64,000 nucleotides of DNA, from NCBI GenBank assembly GCA_016867265.1, contig VGJW01000009.1, positions 1 through 64,000 of the forward strand. The letters run 5' to 3'. The position numbers were made by a program, and so were the translations under genes. The notes under the pieces are model-generated. The model made no database searches. It saw only the letters and a list, made by a program, of their open reading frames with translations, and was not told the origin of the DNA. Origin of the DNA: Candidatus Tanganyikabacteria bacterium (GTDB lineage Bacteria; Cyanobacteriota; Sericytochromatia; S15B-MN24; VGJW01). Shown piece after piece: positions 25,651-34,455 of this stretch (position 1 is the stretch's first letter; every line of letters starts with the position of its first letter).

Positions 25651-26296
25651 TCAGGACCTCGAGCTTCCGACGCGCTTCGGCGAGGTCGCGGCCATCTTCG
25701 TCCGACTGACGCAACGTACGGTTGAGCAGGCGGGCGATGTCGACGACCTGCTCGGCGTCGCGGGGCCGGGTCTGCGTGACACGAAGGGCGTGCTGGGCCA
25801 TCTGGGCGACCTCCGCGGCGTGGGTCGCTTCCGGCTGCTGGCGAACCTCGCAAAGCGCCGTGGCAAGGCCGTGCGCGGCGGTGTGAAGCTTCGTCAGGGT
25901 GTCGACCGACGCAACTTGGCCGTTGCGACCGTGGCGGGCGCGATGGCCGAGAACGGCCAGGCGAGCGTCCAGTTCGGGCAGAGTGCAGGCCCCATAGGGC
26001 TCGAGTTCGCGGGTACCCTCGAGAATGAGGGTGGTGAACTCGGCCTCGAAGGGCGCGATGTCCCACGCGCGGATGCTCTCCATTGGCATCGTCACCAGAA
26101 CGCTGCGGACCCGGTTCAGGAAGTCGAGCCGGGCCTCGGCGTGCCTCACGGCCGCCATCAGCTGCCGGCGGCTGCCACCCAGTCGCTTGGCCGCGCGGAC
26201 CATCTCGGGGACCTCGAGGCGAACGAGGCGATGCTGCTGCTCGACGAGCGTGACCAGATGACGGCGGCTGGTTTCGCGGCTGGGCAGGACGTTCAT
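25631..26296 (-). CDS. Predicted all-helical protein of unknown function
   Basis: A 221-residue protein, rich in Arg, Ala, Leu and Glu with no signal peptide, membrane segment or known motif. Heptad-like runs such as RHLVTLVEQQHRLVRLEV near the start and ARRKLEVLIKAR at the end suggest helical bundles or coils. ATG 26296 is supported by a GAGG eight bases upstream. Its 3' end overlaps the methyltransferase gene by 20 bases in convergent fashion. No function can be assigned. Given its place it could belong to the nuclease-methyltransferase locus, but the opposite strand argues for separate control. Confidence 0.6.
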   Translation of the reverse strand: MNVLPSRETSRRHLVTLVEQQHRLVRLEVPEMVRAAKRLGGSRRQLMAAVRHAEARLDFLNRVRSVLVTMPMESIRAWDIAPFEAEFTTLILEGTRELEPYGACTLPELDARLAVLGHRARHGRNGQVASVDTLTKLHTAAHGLATALCEVRQQPEATHAAEVAQMAQHALRVTQTRPRDAEQVVDIARLLNRTLRQSDEDGRDLAEARRKLEVLIKARAA

Positions 26297-26411
26297 CGAC
26301 GGGACCTCTAGGGGCTGCATCAGGGACAAGCGTGATGTCGCCCGGCCCGAGCCCCGGATAGCCCCCGTCAGCCAATCCTTGACGGCCGCTTCATCAAGCG
26401 GCCGTATGACG

Positions 26412-26967
26412 TCAAGAGTCGTTTAAATGTTCTTCAAGTGCGGCAAGCAGGCGGGTGGCGTGGGCGCTTCCGGAAACATGGCCCAGTTCGGTCGCCAGAT
26501 CGAGCGCTTGACGCGCTGACTGCCGGGCCTCGCCGGATCGTTGAAGCCGGACCAGGACCTCGGCATGCAGCAGGGCCAGCGGCAGTGCATATTCCCGATC
26601 TCCGACTGTCGGCAGGGCACTACGGGCGGTCTCGACCAGAGCGAGGCAGGTCTCGCTGCGACCAAGCGCCTGCACAACCCATGCCTGATAGGTCTGGTCC
26701 GGCACGACGAAAGCAGCCTTTGTGGCCTGGGGAAGGGACTCCCAGATGACGTCGGCTGCCTGCATCAGTCTGTCAGCTTGGTCGGGTTTGCCCGGCAGCG
26801 CCGCAGCGAGCGCCTCGAGGCGCAGGGCAAGGGCCTGGATGGGCTTGTAGCAGCTCTCCTCGGCAATCAGGCGGGATTGCCTGGCCTGGCGCCGCATCTC
26901 GTCATGGTCATCCAGCGCGTGGGCCTGCAAGGCAAGGTTCAGGCGGGCGGCGGCTGTGTCTACCCGT
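26412..26967 (-). pseudogene. 3' fragment (TPR tail) of the broken dual-cyclase gene
   Basis: Last piece of the gene that begins at 30092. The frame reads VDTAAARLNLALQAHAL at its start, joining the previous piece if one G is restored to CACGGGTAGAC (about 26962-26967), then runs as TPR-like helices (ARQSARQALDLATELGHVSG, HATRLLAALEEHL) to TGA 26412. Standing alone the open frame begins at TTG 26930. It has no independent role expected. Confidence 0.7.
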
Positions 26968-27199
26968 GCTGATTCCGAATGGCCACGTTCAGTGATTCCG
27001 AGAAGTAGTCGCGTGCGCGTGCAGGCTCGCCAACCAGGTTACAGGCGTTGCCGAGAAAGCCCAGAACGTTGCAGAGGTTGCTCCAGTCCTGACGTCCCCG
27101 CAGGCCCGGCATCTGGTCCTCGAGCTTCTGCACCGCGATTCGGATGGCATCACCGTTGGATCGGCTCATGAGCATCAGGGTCGTGGCCCAAGTGTGGAA
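26960..27199 (-). pseudogene. TPR fragment of the broken dual-cyclase gene (between a TAG and a frameshift)
   Basis: Begins right after the in-frame TAG at 27200-27202 with FHTWATTLMLMSRSNGDA and continues with TPR-type helices (LCNVLGFLGNACNLVGEP, ARDYFSESLNVAIRNQHG) until a second TAG reached through loss of one G. The open frame from ATG 27175 has 71 codons. Both its ends match its neighbours once the lesions are repaired. Confidence 0.65.
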
Positions 27200-27874
27200 C
27201 TACGCTGCCTCCGGCAGGTGTCCCCACAGCGCCTCCTTGTCGAGCGCCTGCCGCCAGGAGTCGACAGAATCTGCAATCGCCCCCGAGCGGAACTGGAGCC
27301 GGCTCAGGTACAGGGAACTTCGCAGGTGGGGCCAGCCTGCACCGACGCGCTCGGCGAGTTGTCTGGCATCCTTGTAGGCCCTGATGGAGTCGGCATATTC
27401 GCTGTTGAGTTCCGCGACCATCGCGAGGCTCCAGAGAATGTGGGCTTTGCTCTCCTCGTCGCCCAGGCCTGTCGCAAGGCCAAGTGCCGTATCCAGATGG
27501 GCCCGCGCCTCTGCCAGGTTTCCTTTGCCTTTCAGAACCCTTCCCAGTACCTCGTGACGAGCAAGTCTCAGGTGCGTGTCCGACTGCAGGCCGAGTTCTG
27601 CCTCGACAAGGATGGCTCGTCGGCACCAAGACTCGGCCTCGCTCTGTGCAAAGTGCGCCATCGCCCATACGGCGGCGTGGTCCATGTGTTGCAGAGCCTG
27701 CCGGGGCTGTCTTGCCTGCTCGTGATGTCTCGCCAGCCGTGCGCTGGCCACCGTTGGGCGGCAACCATAGGCCTTTTCCAGCCAGTCGGCAGCCTCGCGA
27801 TGGACGCGCCGCTGTTGTGACTCGAGCAACTGATCCTGCACGGCGTCGCGAAACAGGCTGCTGCGGAAGGTCCA
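27200..27874 (-). pseudogene. TPR fragment of the broken dual-cyclase gene (after the G7 frameshift)
   Basis: Frame resuming after the frameshift in the run of seven G (minus strand; 27876-27882). It reads WTFRSSLFRDAVQDQLLE, the typical junction between the ATPase and the TPR part of cyclase-ATPase proteins, then several TPR helices (REAADWLEKAYGCRP, ARHHEQARQPRQALQHMD, ARAHLDTALGLATGLGD) to TAG 27200-27202. In isolation the frame opens at 27841. Confidence 0.7.
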
Positions 27875-27876
27875 GC

Positions 27877-29002
27877 CCCCCCGGCGGCGTAGTCGCCAAG
27901 TTCCAGCAGATGGACCTCGGAGAGATGCTCGATGCCTGCAAGGACGGCCTCGGGCGTGCCGAAGGCCGGATGGAGGGCACTGATCAGGCCCGGTTCGGCT
28001 TCAGGGCCGACGAGACACAGGATCTTCAGCAATGTCTGTTCGGCAATGGGCAGCGGGTCAAGGCGTCGAACCAAGGCTGCCTGGATGGTCGCCGGCAATG
28101 CGACGCCACTTCCGCCAGTAATCTCGCTGCCCCGTTCCATCCACGCGTCGGCCAATTCCTCGAGGAACAGCGGATGACCGGACGCAAGCGACAGGATATG
28201 GGTGCAGACGTGCTCGGGAGGCATCCGGCTCACGAGGTGTCGCTTGAGGAGGCCCTCCGCGGCACCCGTCGCCAAAGGACCAAGGTTCACCACGGCCATC
28301 GGCACGTCGGCCCACGGGATTTCTGCCCATCGGTGCGCGGGCAGCGCCGACACGACCATGGACAGGTCCGGGTGACGACGGAAGAGCTCCCAGGCCATCT
28401 GCTCCGAAGCGGAATCCAGCAAGTGGGCATCGTCGATCAGTAGTAGGGTCGGTCCGGAACTCAGCGACCGGACCATGGCGTCGACGGTCGTGCGCAACCA
28501 TGAGTCGGCTTCGGTGCCCTCGGCCTCGGCCGATGAGGACGTCTCGGGAGAAGCCAGCGCCATGAGCAGCGCGTAATCTCCCGAGCCTTCCTGAGAGGCT
28601 GCCAGGTTGACGAGGATGTCACGCCACGGTTGCAGGGGCAGTCCGGACCGAGCCAGGCGACCGGACAGTTCGAGCACCCGGGTATACCGGCCGCCTGTGG
28701 TGGCCGCGAGACCGTCGAGGAGGATGGTCTTGCCCATGCCGGGTTCGCCTTCGACGCACACCAAGGCGTGCTCGGGACCAGCCATCGACCGTGCGAGGCA
28801 CGCGTGGATCTCGTCCAGTTCGGTGTCCCTTCCCAGCAGGTCGTCCCGCCGTGCGCGTATGCGGCGGCGCCACTGCCGGGGTTCGTAAACGGGGATGGGG
28901 TCCCGTTTGCCCTTCAGAGCGAGGGGTTGGAGGGGATGCAGGATGATCTGGGCGCTGGAATGGCGCGCTGTCGCCTCGTCCAGCAGGATTCCTGATCCTG
29001 CT
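27877..29002 (-). pseudogene. STAND/AAA ATPase fragment of the broken dual-cyclase gene
   Basis: Frame entered after the first frameshift. It reads GILLDEATARHSSAQIILHP, the normal end of the cyclase domain, the linker LKGKRDPIPVYEPRQWRR, then an ATPase with Walker A EGEPGMGKTILLDG and Walker B TLLLIDDAHLLDS and a helical sensor region (LPIAEQTLLKILCLVGPEAEPG, residues partly conserved). It ends at G7 (27876-27882), beyond which the annotated frame degenerates. The open frame alone starts at ATG 28785 and runs on to 27568 in a false frame. Confidence 0.75.
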
Positions 29003-30092
29003 TTGTCATGAGCCTTGCAGCCAGGTTCACGACGTCGCCCATCACGGTGTATTCGCCACGTGACACGCTGCCGACCTCCCCGCAGTAGGCGCGTCCAGTC
29101 GCGATGCCGATGCCGCCTGAGACACCCGCGGCACGCAAGATTTCCTGCAAGGCCTGAGCCAGCCGGACGGCCGTCACGCCGGCGTCGGACTTCGTGCGTG
29201 GCGGCAGGCCGACGGCGACGAGGGCCGAGATGCCCTTGTCATCCAGACTCAGTTTGTCCAGAAAGCCATCATGGCGATCGATGCAGGTCTGGGTGGCGCG
29301 TACAAGGGGTTGCGCCTCGGAGCCGATCGGCAGTTCTGGAAGACGGATGAACAGGACCGTGAGCTGTCGCAACTCACCCAGCCAACCTTGCTGGCCAGAG
29401 GCCAAGTGTGCCTGGACAATCTCGGGAAGCATCCGCATGCGCTCTTCCGGGTCAATACGAGGCTCTTCGGCGGGCCTGAGCGGAACAACCGCCTGTTTCG
29501 CCGGGCGATCCTTCAGGTACCTGACCGAGGCCGTTTCCGCCAGTTGGCCGGGGCCCAGGCCGTCCGCGCACGGCGCCAACTCGGCCAGCACCTCCCCTTG
29601 AACCAATGGCAGCCATCGGTCCCGATGGCCCCCGACCAGGCTGAATACCAGTGACCCCGCGCCAAGGACAGCCTTTACGGGCAAGTGGGCCCCTTCCTGT
29701 CCTGCAGGTTCGGGTGCCAGCAACTCACGGGCGCACGCCTCTGCCGAATCTAGGGCGCGGGGCAGGCCGTCCACATCGTCGCAGGGCCAGAGGGCCAGCA
29801 CGGCATCTCCCGCGAAGGATGCGAGGTCACCGCCGTGAGCTTTCAGGCTGCTGCTGATCCGTGCGAAGTCGCGGTTCAGCAGCTCGGTCAGGTGCTCTGC
29901 CCCCGCGCGGCTTTCCGCCGTCAGTCGCTCGGTGAGCGCCGTGAAACCCATGATGTCCAACCAGAGCAGGACGGCGTGACGGGCCTCCGACATGGGGCGG
30001 TTCCGCTGGGTCTCGGTCACCCATCGAGGCAGGTAGCGGTCTATCCGTTGCCACCGATCAACTCCAGTTGTCACGGGTACATACCATGGCAT
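28914..30092 (-). pseudogene. 5' part of a dual adenylate/guanylate-cyclase-domain ATPase-TPR gene
   Basis: Two class III cyclase homology domains. The first (about residues 40-190) begins AVLLWLDIMGFTALTERL and includes GGDLASFAGDAVLALWP; the second (about 240-375) has LTVLFIRLPELP and GIGIATGRAYCGEVGSVSRGEYTVMGD, ending VNLAARLMTK. After that the frame goes wrong: AAGCAGGATCAGG needs one more G (about 29003) to read TKAGSGILLDEA. The repaired gene (30092 to 26412) would be about 1,225 codons, cyclase-cyclase-ATPase-TPR, the layout of soluble-adenylyl-cyclase-like regulators. Three frameshifts and one TAG break it. The start at 30092 lies 2 bases from, and opposite to, the lipoprotein start, so both share a compact promoter region. 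Confidence 0.8.
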
Positions 30093-30870
30093 GCACCGTA
30101 CGGATGGTCAGGTCGGGGCGCGGTGGCACGTGTTGGCGCAACGTCCCGGCTGCTGGTTGCCGCTGATGCTGCTCGTCGGTTGCGCGAGCGCCGGAACGAC
30201 CACGGCAGGCGACGCGTCAGCCACCAACCCGGTCGTCACGCGCCCGGAACTGTCGGGTCACGTGGTGGATGAGTCGGGTTCCGGGGTGGGGGATGCGTGG
30301 GTCGAGGCGTTCGGCCACGGGCTTGACCAGACCCCCGTCGCCCTCCCCAGTGGTCAGACGGCGCTTATCTTCCTGTACGCCTCCGGCCTCTCGCCCCGGG
30401 GCGATCGCACCATCCAGTCCGTAGTGCCCCTCTCTGCCAAGACCGGCGCGGACGGACGCTTCACCCTGCAGTTGCCCGCCGGGGGCGTTTACAACATTGA
30501 GGCGTTGATGTCGCCTGACCGCAAGGTTTGGAAGAGCAAGATTGACGCAAGTCAGGCCACCGTGGCCCTCGCCGACATGGCCGTCGCGGCGATTTCGGTG
30601 CTGTCTGGCCGTCCGACCATGCCCGTGACCGCCGGTTCACCCGAGGGCGCACAGGTCTACAGTGCGGGGTCGGTCTACAGGACCTCGACCGATGCCAACG
30701 GGGCCTATCGCTCCGGGGGTGTGCCCTCTGGGACGGTTGACATGGTGACATTCAAGGGCAACTGGCGAGGCAAGGCCGTCTGCATCGCCGTAGCGCCTGG
30801 TAGCGAGGCGACGGCGCCTGATGCGCCGGAAGAAATCGCTGTCGCCCGGGTTGTTCCCTGGGCGACCTGA
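30091..30870 (+). CDS. Carboxypeptidase-regulatory-like lipoprotein
   Basis: A 259-residue protein with a signal peptide (basic head, then CWLPLMLLVGCAS with lipobox LVGC). Residues 55-145 and 165-245 look like two carboxypeptidase-regulatory-like or Ig-like beta domains: LSGHVVDESGSGVGDAWVEA, TGADGRFTLQLPAGGVYNIE, STDANGAYRSGGVPSGT. Such domains are common in surface lipoproteins of this genome. Start ATG 30091 overlaps, on the other strand, the cyclase start. No ligand or activity can be deduced. Confidence 0.75.
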   Translation: MHRTDGQVGARWHVLAQRPGCWLPLMLLVGCASAGTTTAGDASATNPVVTRPELSGHVVDESGSGVGDAWVEAFGHGLDQTPVALPSGQTALIFLYASGLSPRGDRTIQSVVPLSAKTGADGRFTLQLPAGGVYNIEALMSPDRKVWKSKIDASQATVALADMAVAAISVLSGRPTMPVTAGSPEGAQVYSAGSVYRTSTDANGAYRSGGVPSGTVDMVTFKGNWRGKAVCIAVAPGSEATAPDAPEEIAVARVVPWAT

Positions 30871-30911
30871 CCGCAGATTCTGGAACACCCTCAACCCTTC
30901 TGGAAAATCCT

Positions 30912-31613
30912 ATGGACAACCTGCACCAAACCCTTCGGGCCCTCTTCGAGGCCGGCACGGCCGAACTTGCCGCCGATGCCCGCTTTGTCCGTCTTGAACA
31001 AGGCGAGGCCACGCGTGATGAGGCACTGGACCTGCTGCGGCAGCTGGCCCGGACCCACCTGAAATCCCCGCGCATCCTCGCCTTCCTTTATGCGGTGGCA
31101 CCTCCCGATGATGGTGATTCCGTCCTGCACAACCTGCTCGAGGAGCTGGGCCTCGAAGAGGAAGATGGTGTCAGCCATCCCGAGATGCTCAAGGACGTGA
31201 TCCGGTATGCCGGCCTCGGGGACGAGCTGCCCCGGCTGGAAGCCCTCGCCCGCGAGGACGTGCGCAAAGTCGTGACGGAACCCTTGCTGTATGGCACGTT
31301 GCGCGATGTCGGATACGCCGTGCTCGTCGAGACCGTGGCCTTCGAGTACATGCTCAGTCGCACGGCGAGCCGGATGGCCAGGGCCATCGGGCGCATCCTG
31401 GCCATGCCGGAGGCGGGCCTCGCGTGGTTCACCCATCATGCCGAGGTCGATATCCGCCATGCCGAGGAAGGCCTTGACACGCTCGTGCGCTTCGCGGACC
31501 ACTACGACATCCCGGCAGCCGACGCCTGCACCGTGGCCGAGCTCACGCTGCGCGAGAACGTTTTCATCCAGCGGTACTTCGGGGCAGCCGTGCCGGCTGA
31601 GGTCGGCGCGTGA
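30912..31613 (+). CDS. Haem-oxygenase-like iron-dependent enzyme (HDO / iron-containing redox family)
   Basis: A 233-residue all-helical protein. Possible metal ligands occur in the order expected of haem-oxygenase-like di-iron oxidases: Glu and His in LLEELGLEEEDGVSHPEM (about residues 73-92), Glu in ETVAFEYMLS (about 140), and His/Asp/His in FTHHAEVDIRHAEEG (about 172-186). Members of this group include CADD, UndA and PqqC relatives, which oxidise or cleave small molecules using O2. It is the first gene of an operon with enolase-superfamily, GH3 and ICMT-like genes (GTGA overlaps), so it probably modifies an intermediate of a small-molecule pathway. The exact reaction is not known. Confidence 0.75.
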   Translation: MDNLHQTLRALFEAGTAELAADARFVRLEQGEATRDEALDLLRQLARTHLKSPRILAFLYAVAPPDDGDSVLHNLLEELGLEEEDGVSHPEMLKDVIRYAGLGDELPRLEALAREDVRKVVTEPLLYGTLRDVGYAVLVETVAFEYMLSRTASRMARAIGRILAMPEAGLAWFTHHAEVDIRHAEEGLDTLVRFADHYDIPAADACTVAELTLRENVFIQRYFGAAVPAEVGA

Positions 31614-32764
31614 CGCTCCGGCGCCTCGTCATCCAGCTGCTCGCCATCCCCTTCGTCGAGGCCTTTGCTCACAGCACCCAGGTGCGTGCCCACAGCGATG
31701 CCGTCGTCGTCAGGGTCGAGGATGACGCAGGCCATGTCGGCCATGGCGAGGGCTTGCCACGACCCTATGTCACGGGCGAGACCGTGGACGGCATGGTCGC
31801 CCAGTTGCAGGCGTGGTGGCCCGGACTGGCCGGCCGGGACCTGCCCGAGGTCCGCGCCTTGGCTGATCTCGATTTTCTGGACGAATGGCTCCCCAGCGCG
31901 CCCGTGGCAGGAGTGGTCGCCCCGCACGCGGCGCTGGCAGCCCTTGAGTCGGCTTTGCTGGACCTCGCGCTCAGGCGAGCGGGCAAGGGCGTGGCCGACA
32001 TTCTTCCCCCGGTCCGGGACAAGATCACCTACAGCGGCGTGGTCACGGCAGGGGACACAGACCAGGCCGTTCGCCACGCCCGGCAGATGAAACTGGTCGG
32101 CCTGTCGGCCATCAAGGTCAAGGTCGGCCTTGGCGATGACGTGGCACGCCTGCAGGCCATCCGCGCGGGTATGGGCGATGCCGTCTCGCTGCGCCTCGAT
32201 GCCAACGGCGCGTGGGCGCCCGAGCAGGTCATGGCGCGGCTCGAGGCCCTGGCGCCGACGGGGATCGCCTCGGTCGAGCAACCGCTGGCACGTGGGGACT
32301 TGGCCGCATGGACCCGCCTTTGTGCCGAGAGTCCGGTTCCGATCATGGTCGACGAGTCGCTCGTCACCATGGCCGACCTCGAGGCCCTGATCGCCGCACG
32401 GGCGTGCCATCTGGTCAACGTCCGGGTGTCCAAGTGTGGCGGTCTTCGCGGGGCGTGGCGGCAGGCTACTCGGGCCCTCGAGGCCGGTCTGGGCGTCCAG
32501 GTCGGCAGCCAGGTAGGCGAGACGGCGATCCTCTCGGCTGCGGGCCGTCACCTGGCCGCGGCGCTGCCCGAGGTTCGCTTCGTCGAGGGCTCCTTCGGGA
32601 CATTGCTGCTGCGCGAGGACCTGTCCCGCGAGGCCGTTCGCTTCGGGCACCGGGGCGAGGCGAATCTGTTGCGGGGGCCGGGCTTGGGTGTCGAGATCCT
32701 GCCGCCTGTCCGCGATCGCTTTGCCTTGCGTACGGTCGTCTGCGGCGAGGACTTGCCTGCGTGA
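31610..32764 (+). CDS. Enolase-superfamily enzyme, muconate-lactonizing subgroup (racemase/epimerase/OSBS-like)
   Basis: A 384-residue enzyme starting at GTG 31610. The barrel carries the complete MLE-subgroup set: K169-x-K171 (IKVKVG), metal ligands D197 (LDANGAW), E223 (VEQP) and D248 (VDES), and K275 (VSKCGG). The N-terminal capping domain spans about residues 1-125. Members epimerise dipeptides, racemise N-acylamino acids, cycloisomerise muconate or make o-succinylbenzoate; sequence alone does not decide. Located between the haem-oxygenase-like and GH3 genes with 4-base overlaps on both sides, so it presumably acts on the same carboxylic substrate. Confidence 0.9.
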   Translation: MTLRRLVIQLLAIPFVEAFAHSTQVRAHSDAVVVRVEDDAGHVGHGEGLPRPYVTGETVDGMVAQLQAWWPGLAGRDLPEVRALADLDFLDEWLPSAPVAGVVAPHAALAALESALLDLALRRAGKGVADILPPVRDKITYSGVVTAGDTDQAVRHARQMKLVGLSAIKVKVGLGDDVARLQAIRAGMGDAVSLRLDANGAWAPEQVMARLEALAPTGIASVEQPLARGDLAAWTRLCAESPVPIMVDESLVTMADLEALIAARACHLVNVRVSKCGGLRGAWRQATRALEAGLGVQVGSQVGETAILSAAGRHLAAALPEVRFVEGSFGTLLLREDLSREAVRFGHRGEANLLRGPGLGVEILPPVRDRFALRTVVCGEDLPA

Positions 32765-34455
32765 ACCTAGCCCGGACTTTCCTCGCGCTGCGCGAGGCAG
32801 CCCACGCACACCGCTTCGAGGCCGCGCTCCGGGACCCGGCTGCGGCGCAGGCGCACCTGCTGGAAACGCTCCGTCGCGACCACGCCCAGACGGCCTTCGG
32901 CAGGGCCCACGGGTTCACCGGCATTCGGGACGCGGATGACTGGAGGCGTGCCGTGCCCCTGGGGGACTACGAAGTGCATCGGCCGTGGGTGGATCGGTTG
33001 CTTGCCGGCGAGCGGGGCGTGCTGACCCGGCAGGATCCGGACAGCTTCTGCATCACCAGCGGATCGACCGGTGCGCCCAAGCTCATTCCCGTCTCCCACG
33101 ACTGGCGCGAGGCCTACGCCGCCCAGACCCGGCTCTGGATTCGCGGGGCGATGCGGGATCACCCCGGGCTCTTTGCCGGACGTATCCTGACGCTCGTCAG
33201 TCCAGCGGTCGAGGGCCTGACCGAGCGGGGCATGCCCTATGGCTCCATGTCCGGCATGTCCGCCCGACGCGCGCCGTGGCTCGCGCGTCGCCAATATGCC
33301 TTGCCCTATGCCGTCGCGCTCATCCGTGACCATGAAGCCCGCTACTTTTTCGTGGCGCGCGTGGCGATGGCGCAGTCCGTGACGGCTTTGCTGTCGCCCA
33401 ATCCCAGCACCCTGCACCGACTTGCCGGCGTCATCGCGAACCGGGCGGACGACTTGCTGCGTGCGCTCCACGACGGCGTCGCCGGTGCTCCCCTGCCCGA
33501 AGTCCTGCAGCTGGAGGGGCCTGTCGACTTGCAGGAACGCCTGGCGCCGCACCTGGCTCCTCAGCCCGACCTGGCCAAACGCCTGACAGCGGCAGCCTCG
33601 CGCGATGGGCGCCTGACGCCGGCCATGCTCTGGCCTGACCTCGCGCTGCTGGGTTGCTGGCTCGGAGGCAGTGCCGGCTTGCAGGCGGGGGGACTGCGGG
33701 CGCTCTATGGCCGCGACGTGCCCATGCGGGACCTCGGCCTGCTGGCGTCCGAAGGTCGGATGAGCCTGCCGCTCGAGGACGATTCCGCGGCGGGTGTCCT
33801 GAACATCCACGCCGTCCACTACGAATTCCTGCCCGAGGACATCTCGTCCCCCCGGCCCGATGCGCCCACCCTGCTGGCCCACCAACTGCAGGATGGCGGA
33901 CGCTACCGCATCGTCATCACGCCCGGTCAGGGTCTTTACCGCTACGACATGAACGATATCGTCGAGGTGCGTGGCTTCGTCGGCCGCACGCCGCGCATCG
34001 CCTTCCTGCGCAAGGGGCGTGACATGCTGTCGATGACGGGTGAGAAGCTGCACCTCAACCAGGTGCAGGAGGCTCTGCTCGAGGCGGTCGCCGCCGAGGG
34101 CGTCACACTCTGGCAATACCGTCTGGTCGCCGACGTCGACCGCATGGCCTATGACCTGCTGGTCGAGCCCTCGGGGGAGCCGTGGTCGGCCGAAGTGTCC
34201 GCGCGCGTCGCGGCCGGTCTGGATGCCGGCCTCTCGGCCAGGAACATCGAGTACGCCTCCAAGCGCCACTCAGGCCGGCTCGGGCCGCCGAGGCCGATCC
34301 TGATGCGGGCTGGCTGGGCCGAAGCCGTGAGTCGGGCCGCCTTCGCCTCCGGGCGCAGGGAAGCCCAGTTCAAGTGGAATCCGTTGTCGGATGCGTGGGA
34401 TGACCTCAGCCGCGCTCACGCAGACCCTGCCGTGGTCTCGGAAGCCGGGGCGTGA
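32761..34455 (+). CDS. GH3-family acyl-adenylate/amide-forming ligase
   Basis: A 564-residue protein starting at GTG 32761. ATP-binding motif ITSGSTGAPKLIP lies near residue 100; YRYDMNDIVEVRGF near 395, FLRKGRDMLSMTGEKLH near 417 and FKWNPLS near the end are characteristic of the GH3 fold known from plant auxin/jasmonate amido synthetases. Such enzymes activate a carboxylate as an acyl-AMP and join it to an amino acid or other nucleophile. Bacterial homologues are common but few are characterised. It is third in an operon, which suggests it conjugates a product of the two preceding enzymes. Confidence 0.9.
   Translation: MNLARTFLALREAAHAHRFEAALRDPAAAQAHLLETLRRDHAQTAFGRAHGFTGIRDADDWRRAVPLGDYEVHRPWVDRLLAGERGVLTRQDPDSFCITSGSTGAPKLIPVSHDWREAYAAQTRLWIRGAMRDHPGLFAGRILTLVSPAVEGLTERGMPYGSMSGMSARRAPWLARRQYALPYAVALIRDHEARYFFVARVAMAQSVTALLSPNPSTLHRLAGVIANRADDLLRALHDGVAGAPLPEVLQLEGPVDLQERLAPHLAPQPDLAKRLTAAASRDGRLTPAMLWPDLALLGCWLGGSAGLQAGGLRALYGRDVPMRDLGLLASEGRMSLPLEDDSAAGVLNIHAVHYEFLPEDISSPRPDAPTLLAHQLQDGGRYRIVITPGQGLYRYDMNDIVEVRGFVGRTPRIAFLRKGRDMLSMTGEKLHLNQVQEALLEAVAAEGVTLWQYRLVADVDRMAYDLLVEPSGEPWSAEVSARVAAGLDAGLSARNIEYASKRHSGRLGPPRPILMRAGWAEAVSRAAFASGRREAQFKWNPLSDAWDDLSRAHADPAVVSEAGA

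Noticed and set aside
25631-26296. Helical protein as restriction subunit partner of the methyltransferase
   Set aside because: It is on the opposite strand, has no nuclease or helicase motif, and only a 20-base tail overlap; there is no evidence for such a role.
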